In this document: one piece after another, positions 18,998 to 27,715 of the stretch
Layout of the letters: each line of letters starts with the position of its first letter
How positions within the stretch are numbered: the stretch's first letter is position 1
NCBI RefSeq assembly: GCF_021730615.1
Contig: NZ_JAJLMN010000001.1
Coordinates: 2,294,501 to 2,358,500, forward strand
From: Lichenibacterium dinghuense
GTDB lineage: Bacteria > Pseudomonadota > Alphaproteobacteria > Rhizobiales > Beijerinckiaceae
Direction of reading: 5' to 3'
Length of the DNA: 64,000 nucleotides
The notes under the pieces: model-generated
Databases searched by the model: none
Told to the model about the DNA's origin: nothing
Seen by the model: the letters and a program-made list of their open reading frames with translations, nothing else
Position numbers and translations under genes: made by a program

Positions 18998-20520
18998 GCG
19001 GCCAACTCCTCGTCTTCCGCCTCGCAGACCGCGCGGACCTCGTCCTCGCCGGCGCCGGCCGGAAACTCGTGCACGGTGCGGCCGGCCCGCATCACCACGA
19101 TGCGGTCGCACAGGCCGAGCAGTTCGGGCAGCTCGGAGGATGCGACCAGCACGCCGAGCCCGGCCTCGGCGAGCCCGCGCAGGCGCCGGTAGATCTCCGC
19201 CTTGGCGCCGACGTCGACGCCGCGGGTCGGCTCGTCGAGCAGGAGCAGCGAGGGGCCGTTCATGAGTTCCTTGGCGAAGACGACCTTCTGCTGGTTGCCG
19301 CCCGACAGGTTGACGACCTTCGCGTTCGGCAGGCGCGGGCGGACGTCGTAGTGTTCCATCGCTTCGGCGACGCGGCGGCGCTCCAGCGCGCGCGACACGA
19401 GCCCGAAGGGCGTCACCCGCCGCCAGGTCGACATCAGCGCGTTCTGGGCGACGGTGTGGTGCAGCACGAGGCCGGTGCCGCGGCGGTCGTCGGTCACGTA
19501 GGCGATGCCGGCGCGCCGCGCGGCCTCCACCGTGCCGAGGCGGGCCGGGACGCCGCGCATCTCCACGGTGCCGCGCCAGCGCCCGGCGGCGCCGAAGCCG
19601 TGGAGCGCGCCGAGCAGCTCCGTGCGGCCGACGCCCATGAGGCCGGCGAGGCCGACGATCTCGCCCTCGCGCACCGTGAGCGACACGTCGCGCGGCGCCT
19701 GCCACCCGGCGCGCGGCCGGTCGGGGTCGAAGGCGGCGCGCTCCAGCCGCAGGATCGGCGCGCCCACCCGCGCCGCGCGGGGCGGGAACAGGTCGGACAG
19801 CGGCCGGCCGACGAGCAGGCGCACCAGCTCGGCCTGAGGCGTGGAAGGCGCACACTCGCCCACGACCTGCCCGTCGCGCATCACGGTGACGCGGTCCGCG
19901 ATGCGGGCCACCTCCTCCAGGCGGTGCGAGATGTAGACCACGCCGACGCCGCGCGCCTTGAGGTCTCGCACCACGCGCATCAGATGGTCCGCCTCCACGG
20001 CCGACAGCGCCGCGGAGGGCTCGTCCATGACCAGGATGCGGGCCTCGGCCGCGAGCGCCTTGGCGATGGCCACGAGCTGGCGCTCGCCGATCCTGAGGCT
20101 CGACACCAGCGTGCCTGCGTCGAGCGAGACGCCGGCCTTGGCGAGCAGGTCCTGGGCCGCGGCCCTCATGCGCCGGCCCTGCAGGACGCCGGCCGCCGTG
20201 ATCTCGTTGCCGAGGAACAGGTTCGCGGCGATGTCGAGCCCGGGGACGAGGTCCAGCTCCTGAGGGATCATGGCGACGCCGGCCGCGTGCGCGTCGCGCG
20301 GGCTCGCGAAACGGACCGGCTCGCCGTCGATCCGGATCTCGCCCGCGTCCGGCACCACGGCGCCCGACAGCACGCCCATCAGCGTCGACTTGCCTGCGCC
20401 GTTCTCGCCGAGCAGCACGTGGACCTCACCGGCCGCCAGGGTGAAGTCGACGCCCTTCAGGGCGTGGACGCCGCCGAAGCGCTTCTGGACGCCGCGGAGG
20501 GCGAGGAGGATCGACGTCAC
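18994..20520 (-). CDS. sugar ABC transporter ATP-binding protein (CUT2), first of two
   Basis: The 508-residue protein has tandem ATPase domains. Domain 1 has GENGAGKST, a conserved Q-loop (MIPQELDLVPGLD), ILVMDEPSAALS and YISHRLEEV. Domain 2 has the degenerate GLMGVGRTEL, LSGGNQQKV and LLLLDEPTRGVDVG. It is the first gene of the six-gene minus-strand operon; the promoter and the GCAAGCGCTTGC site lie upstream at about 20.67 kb. Confidence 0.93.
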   Translation of the reverse strand: MTSILLALRGVQKRFGGVHALKGVDFTLAAGEVHVLLGENGAGKSTLMGVLSGAVVPDAGEIRIDGEPVRFASPRDAHAAGVAMIPQELDLVPGLDIAANLFLGNEITAAGVLQGRRMRAAAQDLLAKAGVSLDAGTLVSSLRIGERQLVAIAKALAAEARILVMDEPSAALSAVEADHLMRVVRDLKARGVGVVYISHRLEEVARIADRVTVMRDGQVVGECAPSTPQAELVRLLVGRPLSDLFPPRAARVGAPILRLERAAFDPDRPRAGWQAPRDVSLTVREGEIVGLAGLMGVGRTELLGALHGFGAAGRWRGTVEMRGVPARLGTVEAARRAGIAYVTDDRRGTGLVLHHTVAQNALMSTWRRVTPFGLVSRALERRRVAEAMEHYDVRPRLPNAKVVNLSGGNQQKVVFAKELMNGPSLLLLDEPTRGVDVGAKAEIYRRLRGLAEAGLGVLVASSELPELLGLCDRIVVMRAGRTVHEFPAGAGEDEVRAVCEAEDEELAA

Positions 20521-20950
20521 GAGCGGTTTCCGCCGCGAGGCATCGATGCGGATCGGGACGAGCCCTTGCGCATGCCGTACTCCCCCCGTTCGGCCACGAT
20601 CTCCGAAGAGCCGTCGGACCGGGTGCTGTCGCGCACCATTTCGTTGCAGCTTACCCGAGATGCAGGTACGAGCAAGCGCTTGCCTGGTCTGTTTCGATTT
20701 ATTTCTCCGCTGGAATGGCAGTTCGGGATCGTGGCGGGATCGGGCGAGCCGCCTGCCCTACATGGGTTCCGTCACAGGTCGAACCGGAGCACGGCCGCGT
20801 CGACGGACGTGATCGACGGGTCGTGTCCCAGAGCGTGGTGGATGTCCTTGGAGGGCCACCACGGTCACCGGCTTGGGCCGGGGTGGCGGCAGCGCCTCCG
20901 TCTGAGCCCACGATCAGTGGGGCAAACGAAAGCCATCATCCGCCTGATTC
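20521..20950. other. 430-bp upstream region of the sugar-transport operon
   Basis: This stretch holds the operator candidate at 20672-20683 and the promoter for the minus-strand operon. On the minus strand near 20770-20870 a short protein-like stretch (SKDIHHALGHDPSITSVDAAVLRFDL in part) ends in a stop; it may be the tail of a lost gene. Nothing else is recognised. Confidence 0.4.
20672..20683. promoter_or_regulatory. LacI/GalR-type operator candidate
   Basis: GCAAGCGCTTGC is a perfect 12-bp palindrome with the central CG expected for LacI/GalR-family operators. It lies 152 bp upstream of the first gene of the sugar ABC operon, beside an AT-rich stretch (TTTCGATTTATTT) that could hold promoter elements. 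No LacI-type gene is in the window, so the regulator would be encoded elsewhere. Confidence 0.55.
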
Positions 20951-21724
20951 GACCGCCGACGGCACCCTCGAGGAAGAGCCGCCGCTGCTCCCGTCGGAGC
21001 CGGTGCGCGGCGAGGCCGTGGCGGCCTCGGGCAGCGGCTTCCTCCAGGCCGTCGACGCCGACGCCCTGGCCGACTGGGCGGCGGAGCACGGGGTCGAGGT
21101 AGCGTTGCGGATCCGGCCCGGGCCTATGTCCCCCGCGGCGTCGCGGCCGCGACCGTTTCGGCTGCCGTCGGCGACGCCCGCGACGCGCTCGATCGCGCCT
21201 TCACCTTCGGGCCACGGCAGGCCGCCCTGCAGGATCTCGAAGATCCCGTGCGCCAGCTCGACGAGATCGCGGTGCGGGCGCTCTCGCCCGGCATCGACGA
21301 CCCCTTCACGGCGGGCAGCGTGCTCGACCGCTTCGGCGACGCCCTGTGCCGCCTGGCGAAGCGGCACCTGCCGCGCGGCGCTGTGGAGCGGGACGGGCTG
21401 ATCGTGCTGCGGCTCGACGTGGTCGATCGCGAGGGGCTCTGCGATGCCATGCTCCACACGGTCCGCCAGAACGGATCGGGCTCGGCCTACGTGCTGATCA
21501 GGCTCCTGGAAGTGCTGGCTCACGCCGCCGAAGTCGAGCGCTTCCCCGGGCGCCTCGCCGCGCTGCGCCGCCACGCCGACCTCGCGATTCAAACCGCGCG
21601 GGACGGAGTGACGGACCTGGCAGGCCTTGAGGACTGCGAGGCGCGGCACCGGGCCTTCGCGACCGCGGCCGACATGATCGACGCGACCACGGCGCCCGCC
21701 ACGCCCGGTCCCCGGCGCGGATGA
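20951..21724 (+). pseudogene. DUF2254 membrane protein, C-terminal remnant
   Basis: The first frame gives GSGFLQAVDADALADWAAEHGVEVALRIRPG. After a shift near 21115 the frame at 21248 continues VRQLDEIAVRALSPGIDDPFTAGSVLDRFGDALCRLA, the signature C-terminal domain of DUF2254 membrane proteins. The N-terminal membrane helices are missing. Together with the antiporter remnant behind it, this marks a block under decay. Confidence 0.75.
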
Positions 21725-21737
21725 GGAGACTGATCCC

Positions 21738-22926
21738 TTGTCGGTCCTCGACCTCCTCGCCATCCTGCTCACCCTGTCGGCCCTGTTCGGCTGGGTGGAC
21801 CGCAAGCTCGCGCTCCTCCCGCACACCATCGGCCTGCTCGTCATGGGCGCCGCGGCATCGCTCGTGATGCTCGGCGTCGACGCCATCGTGCCGGGCCACC
21901 GTGCCTCCGCGCTGATCGCGGACGTGCTGGGCCGCATCGACTTCAGCCCCGTGGTGATGCATGGCATGCTCGCCTTCCTCATCTTCGCGGGCGCGCTCAG
22001 CGTCGACGTGCCGGAGTTGCGCAAAGTGCGCGCTCCCCGTCCTGGCCCTGGCCATCGTCGGCGCGGGCCTGTGGGGGCTGTCGCTCGCTCTCGGCCACCC
22101 GCTGCCGGTCCTGTGGGCGCTGGTGTTCGGCGCCCTGATCAGCCCGACCGACCCCGTCGCCGTGATGGGCACGCTGAAGAGCGTCGACCTGCCCGAGAGC
22201 CTCAAGGTGCAGATCGAGGGCGAGGCGCTGTTCAACCATGGCATCGGCATCGTGCTGTTCACCGGGCTGCTGCGCTTCGCGTCCGGCGCCTCCGCGGGCG
22301 AGACCTCGCCCGGGGCCGTCGCGCCGCTGCTCCTGCGGGAGGCCGGCGGCGGCGGCCTCCTCGGCTGCGTCGCCGGCTACCTCGCCTCCCGCGCCATGCG
22401 GGCGATCGACGACTATCCCGTCGCGGTGCTGGTCACGCTGGCGCTGGTCACCGCCACCTAGAGGCTCGCCGAGAAGCTCGACACGAGCGGGCCTCTGGCG
22501 ACCCCGGCCCGCGCTACGCCATGAGCGAGACGACGCGGAAATACGTCTTCGCCCTTTGATCGCTGATCGACGAGGTGCTGAACTCGGTGCTGTTCCTGAT
22601 GATCGGCCTCGAGGTGACGCAACTCGCCTTCGCGGGCTCGAACCTCCTCCTCGCGCTCGCCGCTGTCCCGCTCGTGCTCTTGGCGCGGGCGATCGCGGTC
22701 GCGATCTGGCCGGCGCTGTGTTCTCGGGCTGGCGAGATCACTTGCCGCCTTCGAGCGTGCCGCTGGTGGTATGGGCGTGCGCGGCGGCCTCTCGATCGCG
22801 CTGTCGCTGCCCGACAGCCCGGCCAAGCCGGCCGTCCTGACCCGCACCGACGCGGTGGTGCTGTTCTCAATCGCGGTCCAGGGCGCGAGCCTCGGCGCCG
22901 TCGCGCGGCGCACCGTGAAAGCCTGA
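21738..22926 (+). pseudogene. CPA1-type Na+/H+ antiporter, multiply broken
   Basis: The start reads MSVLDLLAILLTLSALFGWVDRKLALLPHTIG. A frameshift near 22025 leads to GALISPTDPVAVMGTLK and EGEALFNHGIGIVLFTG, the ion-binding signatures of NhaP-type exchangers. A TAG at about 22459 replaces the usual Tyr of ATYRLAEKL. A TGA at about 22558 replaces Trp before SLIDEVLNSVLFLMIGLEV. A further shift near 22760 precedes GVRGGLSIALSLPDSP. At least four lesions exclude a functional product. Confidence 0.85.
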
Positions 22927-22990
22927 AGCGGAGTCATGGGCGCGCTCCGCCGCGCCTGGGTCGCGGTGGGCGGCTCCGGGCGGCCCCGGC

Positions 22991-23251
22991 TCACCGCCGG
23001 CCCAGGGCGCGTGCAACCTCGTCGTAGACCGCGCGGCACCGCGGGCTGAACAGCTCGCGCTTGCCCGTCATGCAGGCCAGCCCGTGGTCCGGGGCGGTCC
23101 AAACCTCGGGGCAGATCTGCGCCGCCTCGCCGGCGCAGCTCATCGCGTCCTGCTGGACGCGATCCGGCAGGGCCGGTTCGGGTGCGGCGGCCCTCGCCGC
23201 AGCGGCGAGCGCCAGCAGGGCCCCGCCGAAGGCGGCCGCGGTGGGACGCAC
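22991..23251 (-). CDS. small secreted cysteine-rich protein
   Basis: GTG 23251 gives 86 residues with a signal peptide (RPTAAAFGGALLALAAAARAAA). The mature part has four cysteines in the pattern MSCAGEAAQICPEV...LACMTGKRELFSPRCRAVYDEVARAL. This recalls the short Cys-rich repeat found in periplasmic proteins of Rhizobiales (C-x6-C...C-x11-C). It is probably disulfide-bonded in the periplasm; function unknown. Confidence 0.55.
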   Translation of the reverse strand: MRPTAAAFGGALLALAAAARAAAPEPALPDRVQQDAMSCAGEAAQICPEVWTAPDHGLACMTGKRELFSPRCRAVYDEVARALGRR

Positions 23252-23265
23252 GGCCCCGCGCAGGG

Positions 23266-23514
23266 TCAGCAGCGCGACGGGACGTTCTGGCAGCGGTCGA
23301 GGTGGGTGCGATGGCGCTGCTTGGCGCGGCCGGCGGCAGTGCTGTGGCGGCCGAGCCCGAACAGCGAGGCGCCGTGCCGGTAGGTGCTGTGGCGATAGTG
23401 GGGCACCGCACCGGACCCGTGCGACATCGCGCCGGGCAGGTCCGCCGCCGATGCGGTGCCGGTCAGCAACGCCGAGGCGACGCAGGCCGCGGCGATCGTT
23501 TTCATCAAGGTCAT
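23266..23514 (-). CDS. small secreted His/Arg-rich protein
   Basis: ATG 23514 (or 23505) starts a signal peptide (MKTIAAACVASALLTGTASA) followed by AADLPGAMSHGSG and a basic, His/Tyr/Arg-rich tail with RHSTYRHG. The product is 82 residues. It lies divergent to the PRC-barrel gene, with two 19-bp palindromes in the shared upstream region, so it is probably a member of the same regulon. Its stop is 14 bp before the start of the Cys-rich gene. Confidence 0.55.
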   Translation of the reverse strand: MTLMKTIAAACVASALLTGTASAADLPGAMSHGSGAVPHYRHSTYRHGASLFGLGRHSTAAGRAKQRHRTHLDRCQNVPSRC

Positions 23515-23590
23515 GACAGATCCTCTCGATTGGCATCGATCAGGATAGTCACCTCGATCGAAGTCGACCAGCACTCGCGCCCGCGTTTCT

Positions 23591-23609
23591 CGTCAGGATA
23601 AACCTGACG
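23591..23609. promoter_or_regulatory. 19-bp palindrome, site 1
   Basis: CGTCAGGATAAACCTGACG: perfect 7-bp arms around ATAAA. It matches the pattern YGTCRGG-N5-CCTGACR shared with sites at 23676 and 29963. It lies between the divergent genes at 23514 (minus) and 23792 (plus). It is likely the binding site of a dimeric regulator, plausibly the NarL-type protein encoded at 27035-27715. Confidence 0.6.
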
Positions 23610-23675
23610 TCGACAGACTCTACGCCTGAAGACCCGTCGCGGCGCGCGATCGGCGACGTTTCTCAATTTGGCCGC

Positions 23676-23694
23676 TGTCAGGAAATTCCTGACA
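23676..23694. promoter_or_regulatory. 19-bp palindrome, site 2
   Basis: TGTCAGGAAATTCCTGACA is palindromic over its whole length apart from the central base, and the symmetry extends one base outward on each side. It lies 98 bp before the PRC-barrel start codon and 85 bp (start to start) from site 1. Confidence 0.6.
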
Positions 23695-23791
23695 GGCCGG
23701 GCCGCGATCCCCGACAGGGCGCGAGCCGGTGCAGCCCCATCTCGACGTCGCAGGCCGTCCCGGCCTCGACCCGAGTCTCGGAGTGAGCACC

Positions 23792-24202
23792 ATGAAGACC
23801 CTTCTCGCCGCCCTCGCCCTGTCGTCCCTCGCCGCGGGCTCCGCCTTCGCGGCCGACACCACCAACAACGGTGGCATGATGATGGCCGACCATGCCACGG
23901 CGACGATCCACTACGTCACGGTCGCGCCGGCCGACATCATGTCCTCGAAGCTGGTCGGGCAGGACGTCTACAACAACCAGGGCGACAAGATCGGCAACGT
24001 CGCCGACCTCGTCATCGACAACGGCAAGACGATCACGGGCGTCGTGCTCAGCGTCGGCGGCTTCCTCGGCATGGGCGAGCACTACGTGCTGATCGACCCG
24101 TCCTCCATGGTCCTGAGCGACAAGAACGGCCTGCACGGCGTCGTCGACACCACGAAGGACAGCCTCAAGAACGCGCCGGCCTTCAACTACAAGAAGTCCT
24201 GA
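23792..24202 (+). CDS. secreted PRC-barrel domain protein
   Basis: ATG 23792 starts a signal peptide (MKTLLAALALSSLAAGSAFA); a longer frame from 23729 would hide it. Residues 50-125 form a PRC-barrel (SSKLVGQDVYNNQGDKIGNVADLVIDNGKTITGVVLSVGGFLGMGEHYVLI). In alphaproteobacteria, exported PRC-barrel proteins are typically stress-induced envelope proteins of unknown mechanism. The gene is monocistronic, with a GC hairpin 22 bp after the stop. Confidence 0.85.
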   Translation: MKTLLAALALSSLAAGSAFAADTTNNGGMMMADHATATIHYVTVAPADIMSSKLVGQDVYNNQGDKIGNVADLVIDNGKTITGVVLSVGGFLGMGEHYVLIDPSSMVLSDKNGLHGVVDTTKDSLKNAPAFNYKKS

Positions 24203-24224
24203 CGCCGTAAGTCCCGACGCCGCT

Positions 24225-24242
24225 CCGCCGGGCCACCGGCGG
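24225..24242 (+). terminator. GC-rich stem-loop after the PRC-barrel gene
   Basis: CCGCCGG (24225-24231) and CCGGCGG (24236-24242) pair perfectly around a GCCA loop. It is placed as a terminator or mRNA-stabilising hairpin. No T-run follows, so intrinsic termination would be weak. Confidence 0.4.
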
Positions 24243-24373
24243 GGCACCCCCGCTCCACCAACCGGAACGCGCGACGCGCCCGTCTTCCGTTCCAGACTGG
24301 CGCCGCTCGCCGGCGCGTCGCCGGTCCCGCTCGGCGCCGCTCGTCCCTGCCACCGCCCATCCCCGGCTGAACC

Positions 24374-24547
24374 ATGCTGAAACTGGCGCTCCTGTTCCTC
24401 GTCATCTCGCTCGTGGCGGGTTTCTTCGGCTTCTCGGGCATATCCGCCGCGACCGCCAAGATCGCCAAGGTGCTGTTCTTCATCGCCGTGGCGATCTTCG
24501 TGGTCCTCCTGGTCCTCGCCCTGCTGGCCGGACAGGCGATCTTCTGA
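24374..24547 (+). CDS. DUF1328 (YtjA-type) small membrane protein
   Basis: The 57-residue product starts [20 protein letters not shown] and contains [30 protein letters not shown], the two-helix, Gly-rich pattern of the DUF1328 family. This family is common in stress- and osmotically-induced loci of proteobacteria. It is an inner-membrane protein with no known activity. The length matches family members (about 55-60 residues). Confidence 0.85.
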   Translation: MLKLALLFLVISLVAGFFGFSGISAATAKIAKVLFFIAVAIFVVLLVLALLAGQAIF

Positions 24548-24852
24548 CCCGAGCGGGACCGGCTTCGTGTCCATCCGGGGCCGGGCCGGCCTCGGCGCTC
24601 CTTCGTTCGATGCGCCCACCTCCGTCCGCTCGCGACGCATCGGGAGCCCGGCGGAGGGCGAGCCGACACCGCGCTGAACGTCCAGCGCGTCACCCGCGGC
24701 GAGGTCCTCCCGGCCCTCGGCTCGAAAAGCCGCGGCGTCGAGCGCGCAAGCGCGTCGCCGCCGGAAACCGATGGCGCGCCGGGCGTTCACGACGCGCGGC
24801 CCGGCCGCGCGGAGGGGCCCCGCCTTCCGTCCGAAGCTGATCGAGGACCGCC
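24548..24852. other. 305-bp intergenic stretch
   Basis: Very GC-rich, with only short shadow frames. It probably carries the promoter of the downstream two-gene unit; no motif was recognised. Confidence 0.35.
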
Positions 24853-25923
24853 TTGCTCCGACACCTCCGGCTCGCCCTGTTATGCCTCCTCGGGCTCTCG
24901 ATCGCGACGGCCCTCGCGGCGTCGCTGCTGCCGTTCATCGACACCAAGTGGTGGCTGATCCGGCTCCTCGACTTCCCGCGCCTGCCCTTCGGCATCGCCA
25001 CGCTCGGGCTGCTCGCGCTGCTGTCCGCCTTCGGGCGGAGCTACCCGCGCTCTTCCCTCGCCCTCGTGGCCGCGGCCCTGGTGGCGGTCGGCGCCGACGC
25101 CGTCGTGCTGTGGCCCTATCGGCCGCAGGGCGGCGCCGCGCTGGCCGACGAGAGCTGCGCGGACCGGCGTCTCACGGTGATGATCTCCAACGTGCTGCTG
25201 ACGAATCGCCAGTCGCGGACGCTGCTCGACGAGGTGCGGGCGCAGAAGCCCGACCTGTTCCTCGCCATGGAGGTCGACGACTGGTGGGACAAGACTCTGG
25301 AGCCGCTCAGCGCCGACATGCCCTACGGCGCCACGAAGATCATCGGCTCCTATTACGGCATGCGCCTGTTCTCGCGCCTGCCGCTGTCGGGCACGGAGAT
25401 TCGCTTCCTCGCCGGGCGCGACACGCCGTCGATCGTCACGAAGGTGCGCCTGCGGGACGGCGAGGATGCGACCTTCCTCGGCATCCACCCGCGCCCGCCG
25501 CTCGTCGGCCAGTCGGCCCTGCCGCGCGACGCGGAGCTCTACGCCGCGGCCGCGATCCTGCGGAGCGCGGACGGGCCGGCCATCCTGGCCGGTGACCTCA
25601 ACGCCACGCCCTGGGAAGATGCCGTGCAGAGGACGCGCCGTGTCGCCGGCCTCGTGTCGCCGCGGCAGGGCTACGGCTACGTGTACAGCTTCGACGCCCA
25701 TTCCTGGTGGGCCAAGTGGCCGCTCGACCAGATCGACTACAAGCCGGGGTTCACCGCGCTGTCGCTTGAGCGCCTGCCCTATATCGGCTCGGACCACTAC
25801 CCCTACGTGGTGCGCCTGTGCCGAGACCCCGCCGTGGAGCCGCCCCCCGCCGCGCCCGAGAGCACCGACGACCGCGCCCGGGTCGACGAGGCGGACCGCG
25901 CCGCGACGGTCGGCTCGCCGTGA
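24853..25923 (+). CDS. endonuclease/exonuclease/phosphatase (EEP) family membrane-anchored protein
   Basis: The 356-residue product (TTG start, 24853) has three N-terminal membrane helices (residues 5-30, 45-65, 68-88) and a periplasmic EEP domain. Motifs are VMISNVLL (Asn), FLAMEVDDWW (metal Glu), ILAGDLNATPWED (Asp/Asn), and GSDHYPYVV (Asp-His). The family hydrolyses phosphodiesters of nucleic acids or lipids; the membrane form resembles the YafD/sphingomyelinase-like group. The stop overlaps the GTG of the next gene, so the two are co-translated. Confidence 0.85.
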   Translation: MLRHLRLALLCLLGLSIATALAASLLPFIDTKWWLIRLLDFPRLPFGIATLGLLALLSAFGRSYPRSSLALVAAALVAVGADAVVLWPYRPQGGAALADESCADRRLTVMISNVLLTNRQSRTLLDEVRAQKPDLFLAMEVDDWWDKTLEPLSADMPYGATKIIGSYYGMRLFSRLPLSGTEIRFLAGRDTPSIVTKVRLRDGEDATFLGIHPRPPLVGQSALPRDAELYAAAAILRSADGPAILAGDLNATPWEDAVQRTRRVAGLVSPRQGYGYVYSFDAHSWWAKWPLDQIDYKPGFTALSLERLPYIGSDHYPYVVRLCRDPAVEPPPAAPESTDDRARVDEADRAATVGSP

Positions 25924-26831
25924 CGCGCATCGGCGGCAGGGCCTGGATCGCCATCCTTCGCCGCACCTGGGACGAGATCGAGGACGACCGCGCCTCCATC
26001 GTCGCCTCGGGCGTGGCGTTCCGCGTCGCGCTGGCGCTGTTCCCCGCCGTGGCGCTGATGGTTTGGGCCGCGAGCAGAACCGTCGGCCCGGGCGAGGCCA
26101 GGGCCTTGGTCGGCACGCTGTCGGACCTGCTGCCCGACGCGAGCCGGTCGGTGGTCGGCGACGCGGTCGAGTCCGCCCTGCGCTCCAACCCCGCCGACGG
26201 CCGGGCCGAGGCGCCCTGGCTCGGCGCTCTCGCGCCGGTGGCCGGCGTCGCGGTGACGCTGTGGACCACCAACAGCGGCATGAAGGCCCTCTTCTCGGCG
26301 CTGAACATCGTCTACGACAAGAAGGAGAGTCGACCGTTCCTGCACCGCAGTCTCCTCACCCTCGCCTTCACGCTCGGCGCGATGGCGCTGCTGGCGCTGA
26401 GCGCGGGCGCCCTGCTGGCGTCGCCTGCCGTGCTGGCCCGCGTGGGCCTCGGCGCCATCGCGGCCGCCGCCGTGCACTGGGGGCGCTGGCCGGCCCTGTA
26501 CGCCGGCTTCGCCATGGGGCTGGCGCTGCTGTACCGCCACGCGCCGAACCGCGAGCGCGAGCACTGGCCCCTGGTCACGGTCGGCTCGGCCCTGGCCGCG
26601 GGCGCCCTGGTGCTCGGCACGGCGCTGTTTTCCTGGTTCACGACGCGCTTCATGGGACTCAGCGCCACCTACGGCTCGCTCAGCACCGTGGTGGCCTTCC
26701 TGTTGTGGCTGTGGATCGACTTCCTGGTCGTGCTGTGCTGCGCGGAACTCGACTCGGTGATCGAGCGGCAGACCGGCCTCTACGGCGGCGCCGGGCGCGG
26801 TCCGAACCGGCGCCGAGACGCGGCCGGATAG
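25920..26831 (+). CDS. YihY/virulence factor BrkB family membrane protein
   Basis: GTG 25920 overlaps the previous stop and gives 303 residues. Six hydrophobic segments and the family signatures are present: ILRRTWDEIEDDRASIVASGVAFRVALALFPAV, SALNIVYDKKESRPFL, and YGSLSTVVAFLLWLWIDFLVVLCCAELDSV. YihY/BrkB proteins are inner-membrane proteins of debated function (transport or envelope integrity). Translational coupling links it to the EEP hydrolase. Confidence 0.9.
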   Translation: MTRIGGRAWIAILRRTWDEIEDDRASIVASGVAFRVALALFPAVALMVWAASRTVGPGEARALVGTLSDLLPDASRSVVGDAVESALRSNPADGRAEAPWLGALAPVAGVAVTLWTTNSGMKALFSALNIVYDKKESRPFLHRSLLTLAFTLGAMALLALSAGALLASPAVLARVGLGAIAAAAVHWGRWPALYAGFAMGLALLYRHAPNREREHWPLVTVGSALAAGALVLGTALFSWFTTRFMGLSATYGSLSTVVAFLLWLWIDFLVVLCCAELDSVIERQTGLYGGAGRGPNRRRDAAG

Positions 26832-27034
26832 GGCCGACCGAGGCGGGGAGCCGGGCGCGCTCCTCCTCACCGCGGCGGGCCGCAACCTCGCCACCGCGGT
26901 CGCGGAGACGGCCGGCGGCCGACCGACAGGCGCGCTTGCCGTGCCGTCGCACGAGGCGGACGGCCGCCGCCGGGGGACCCCGATCGCGGGGGCGACGGCG
27001 GCAGGATGCGACGCCGGTGAGGACACGAACCCGC

Positions 27035-27715
27035 TCACGCGCCCCCTGCCAGCTCGGCCAGCCAGCCCTTGGCGGCGCCGTAGCGGACGATCTCGGCGCG
27101 CGAGCGCAGGCCGAGCTTGTCGGACGCGCGCGCCTTGTAGGTTTCCACCGTCTTGACGCTGACGGCGAGGCGGCCCGCGATCTCCTTGTTGCTGAAGCCC
27201 TGCGCGGTGAAGCGCAGCACGTCGGCCTCGCGCGGGCTCAGCACGCCGTCGCTGGCGGCGGCCTGGCCCGCGGCGGCCCCGTCGGCCAGCGCCTTTCCGG
27301 CCACGGCGGGGTCGAGGTAGACGCCGCCCTCCGCCACGGCCCGCACGGCGCGCAGCAGGTCGTCGGCGGCCGAGCGCTTGAGCAGGTAGCCCCGCGCGCC
27401 GGCGTCGAGCAACTGCTGCACGTAGGCGCGGTCCTCGTGCACCGTGAGCGCGATCACCCGCACGCCGGGCGCCTCGGCGGCGAGCCGGTGCGCGAGGTCG
27501 AGGCCGTTCAGGCGCGGCATCGACACGTCGAGCACCGCCACGTCGGGCCGCTCCGCGAGCACGAGGCGCAGCGCGGTCTCGCCGTCCCCGGCCTCGCCGA
27601 CGAGGTCGACCTCGGGCGCGACCTGCAGCAGCGCACGGATGCCGGCCAACACCACCGGATGGTCGTCGGCGAGCGCGACGCGAATGCGCCGGCCCGCGAC
27701 AGATGTCGAACTCAT
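27035..27715 (-). CDS. NarL/FixJ-type response regulator
   Basis: The 226-residue product has a receiver domain (residues 10-125: DDHP acidic pair, VLDVSMP with Asp63 as phosphoacceptor, Thr at ALTVHED, Lys at YLLKRS). This is followed by a LuxR-type HTH (LSPREADVLRFTAQGFSNKEIAGRLAVSVKTVETYKA). Its ATG overlaps the kinase stop (ATGA), so it is the partner of the kinase at 27712-29817. NarL-family dimers bind short inverted repeats, so the three 19-bp palindromes at 23591, 23676 and 29963 are its natural target candidates. Confidence 0.92.
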   Translation of the reverse strand: MSSTSVAGRRIRVALADDHPVVLAGIRALLQVAPEVDLVGEAGDGETALRLVLAERPDVAVLDVSMPRLNGLDLAHRLAAEAPGVRVIALTVHEDRAYVQQLLDAGARGYLLKRSAADDLLRAVRAVAEGGVYLDPAVAGKALADGAAAGQAAASDGVLSPREADVLRFTAQGFSNKEIAGRLAVSVKTVETYKARASDKLGLRSRAEIVRYGAAKGWLAELAGGA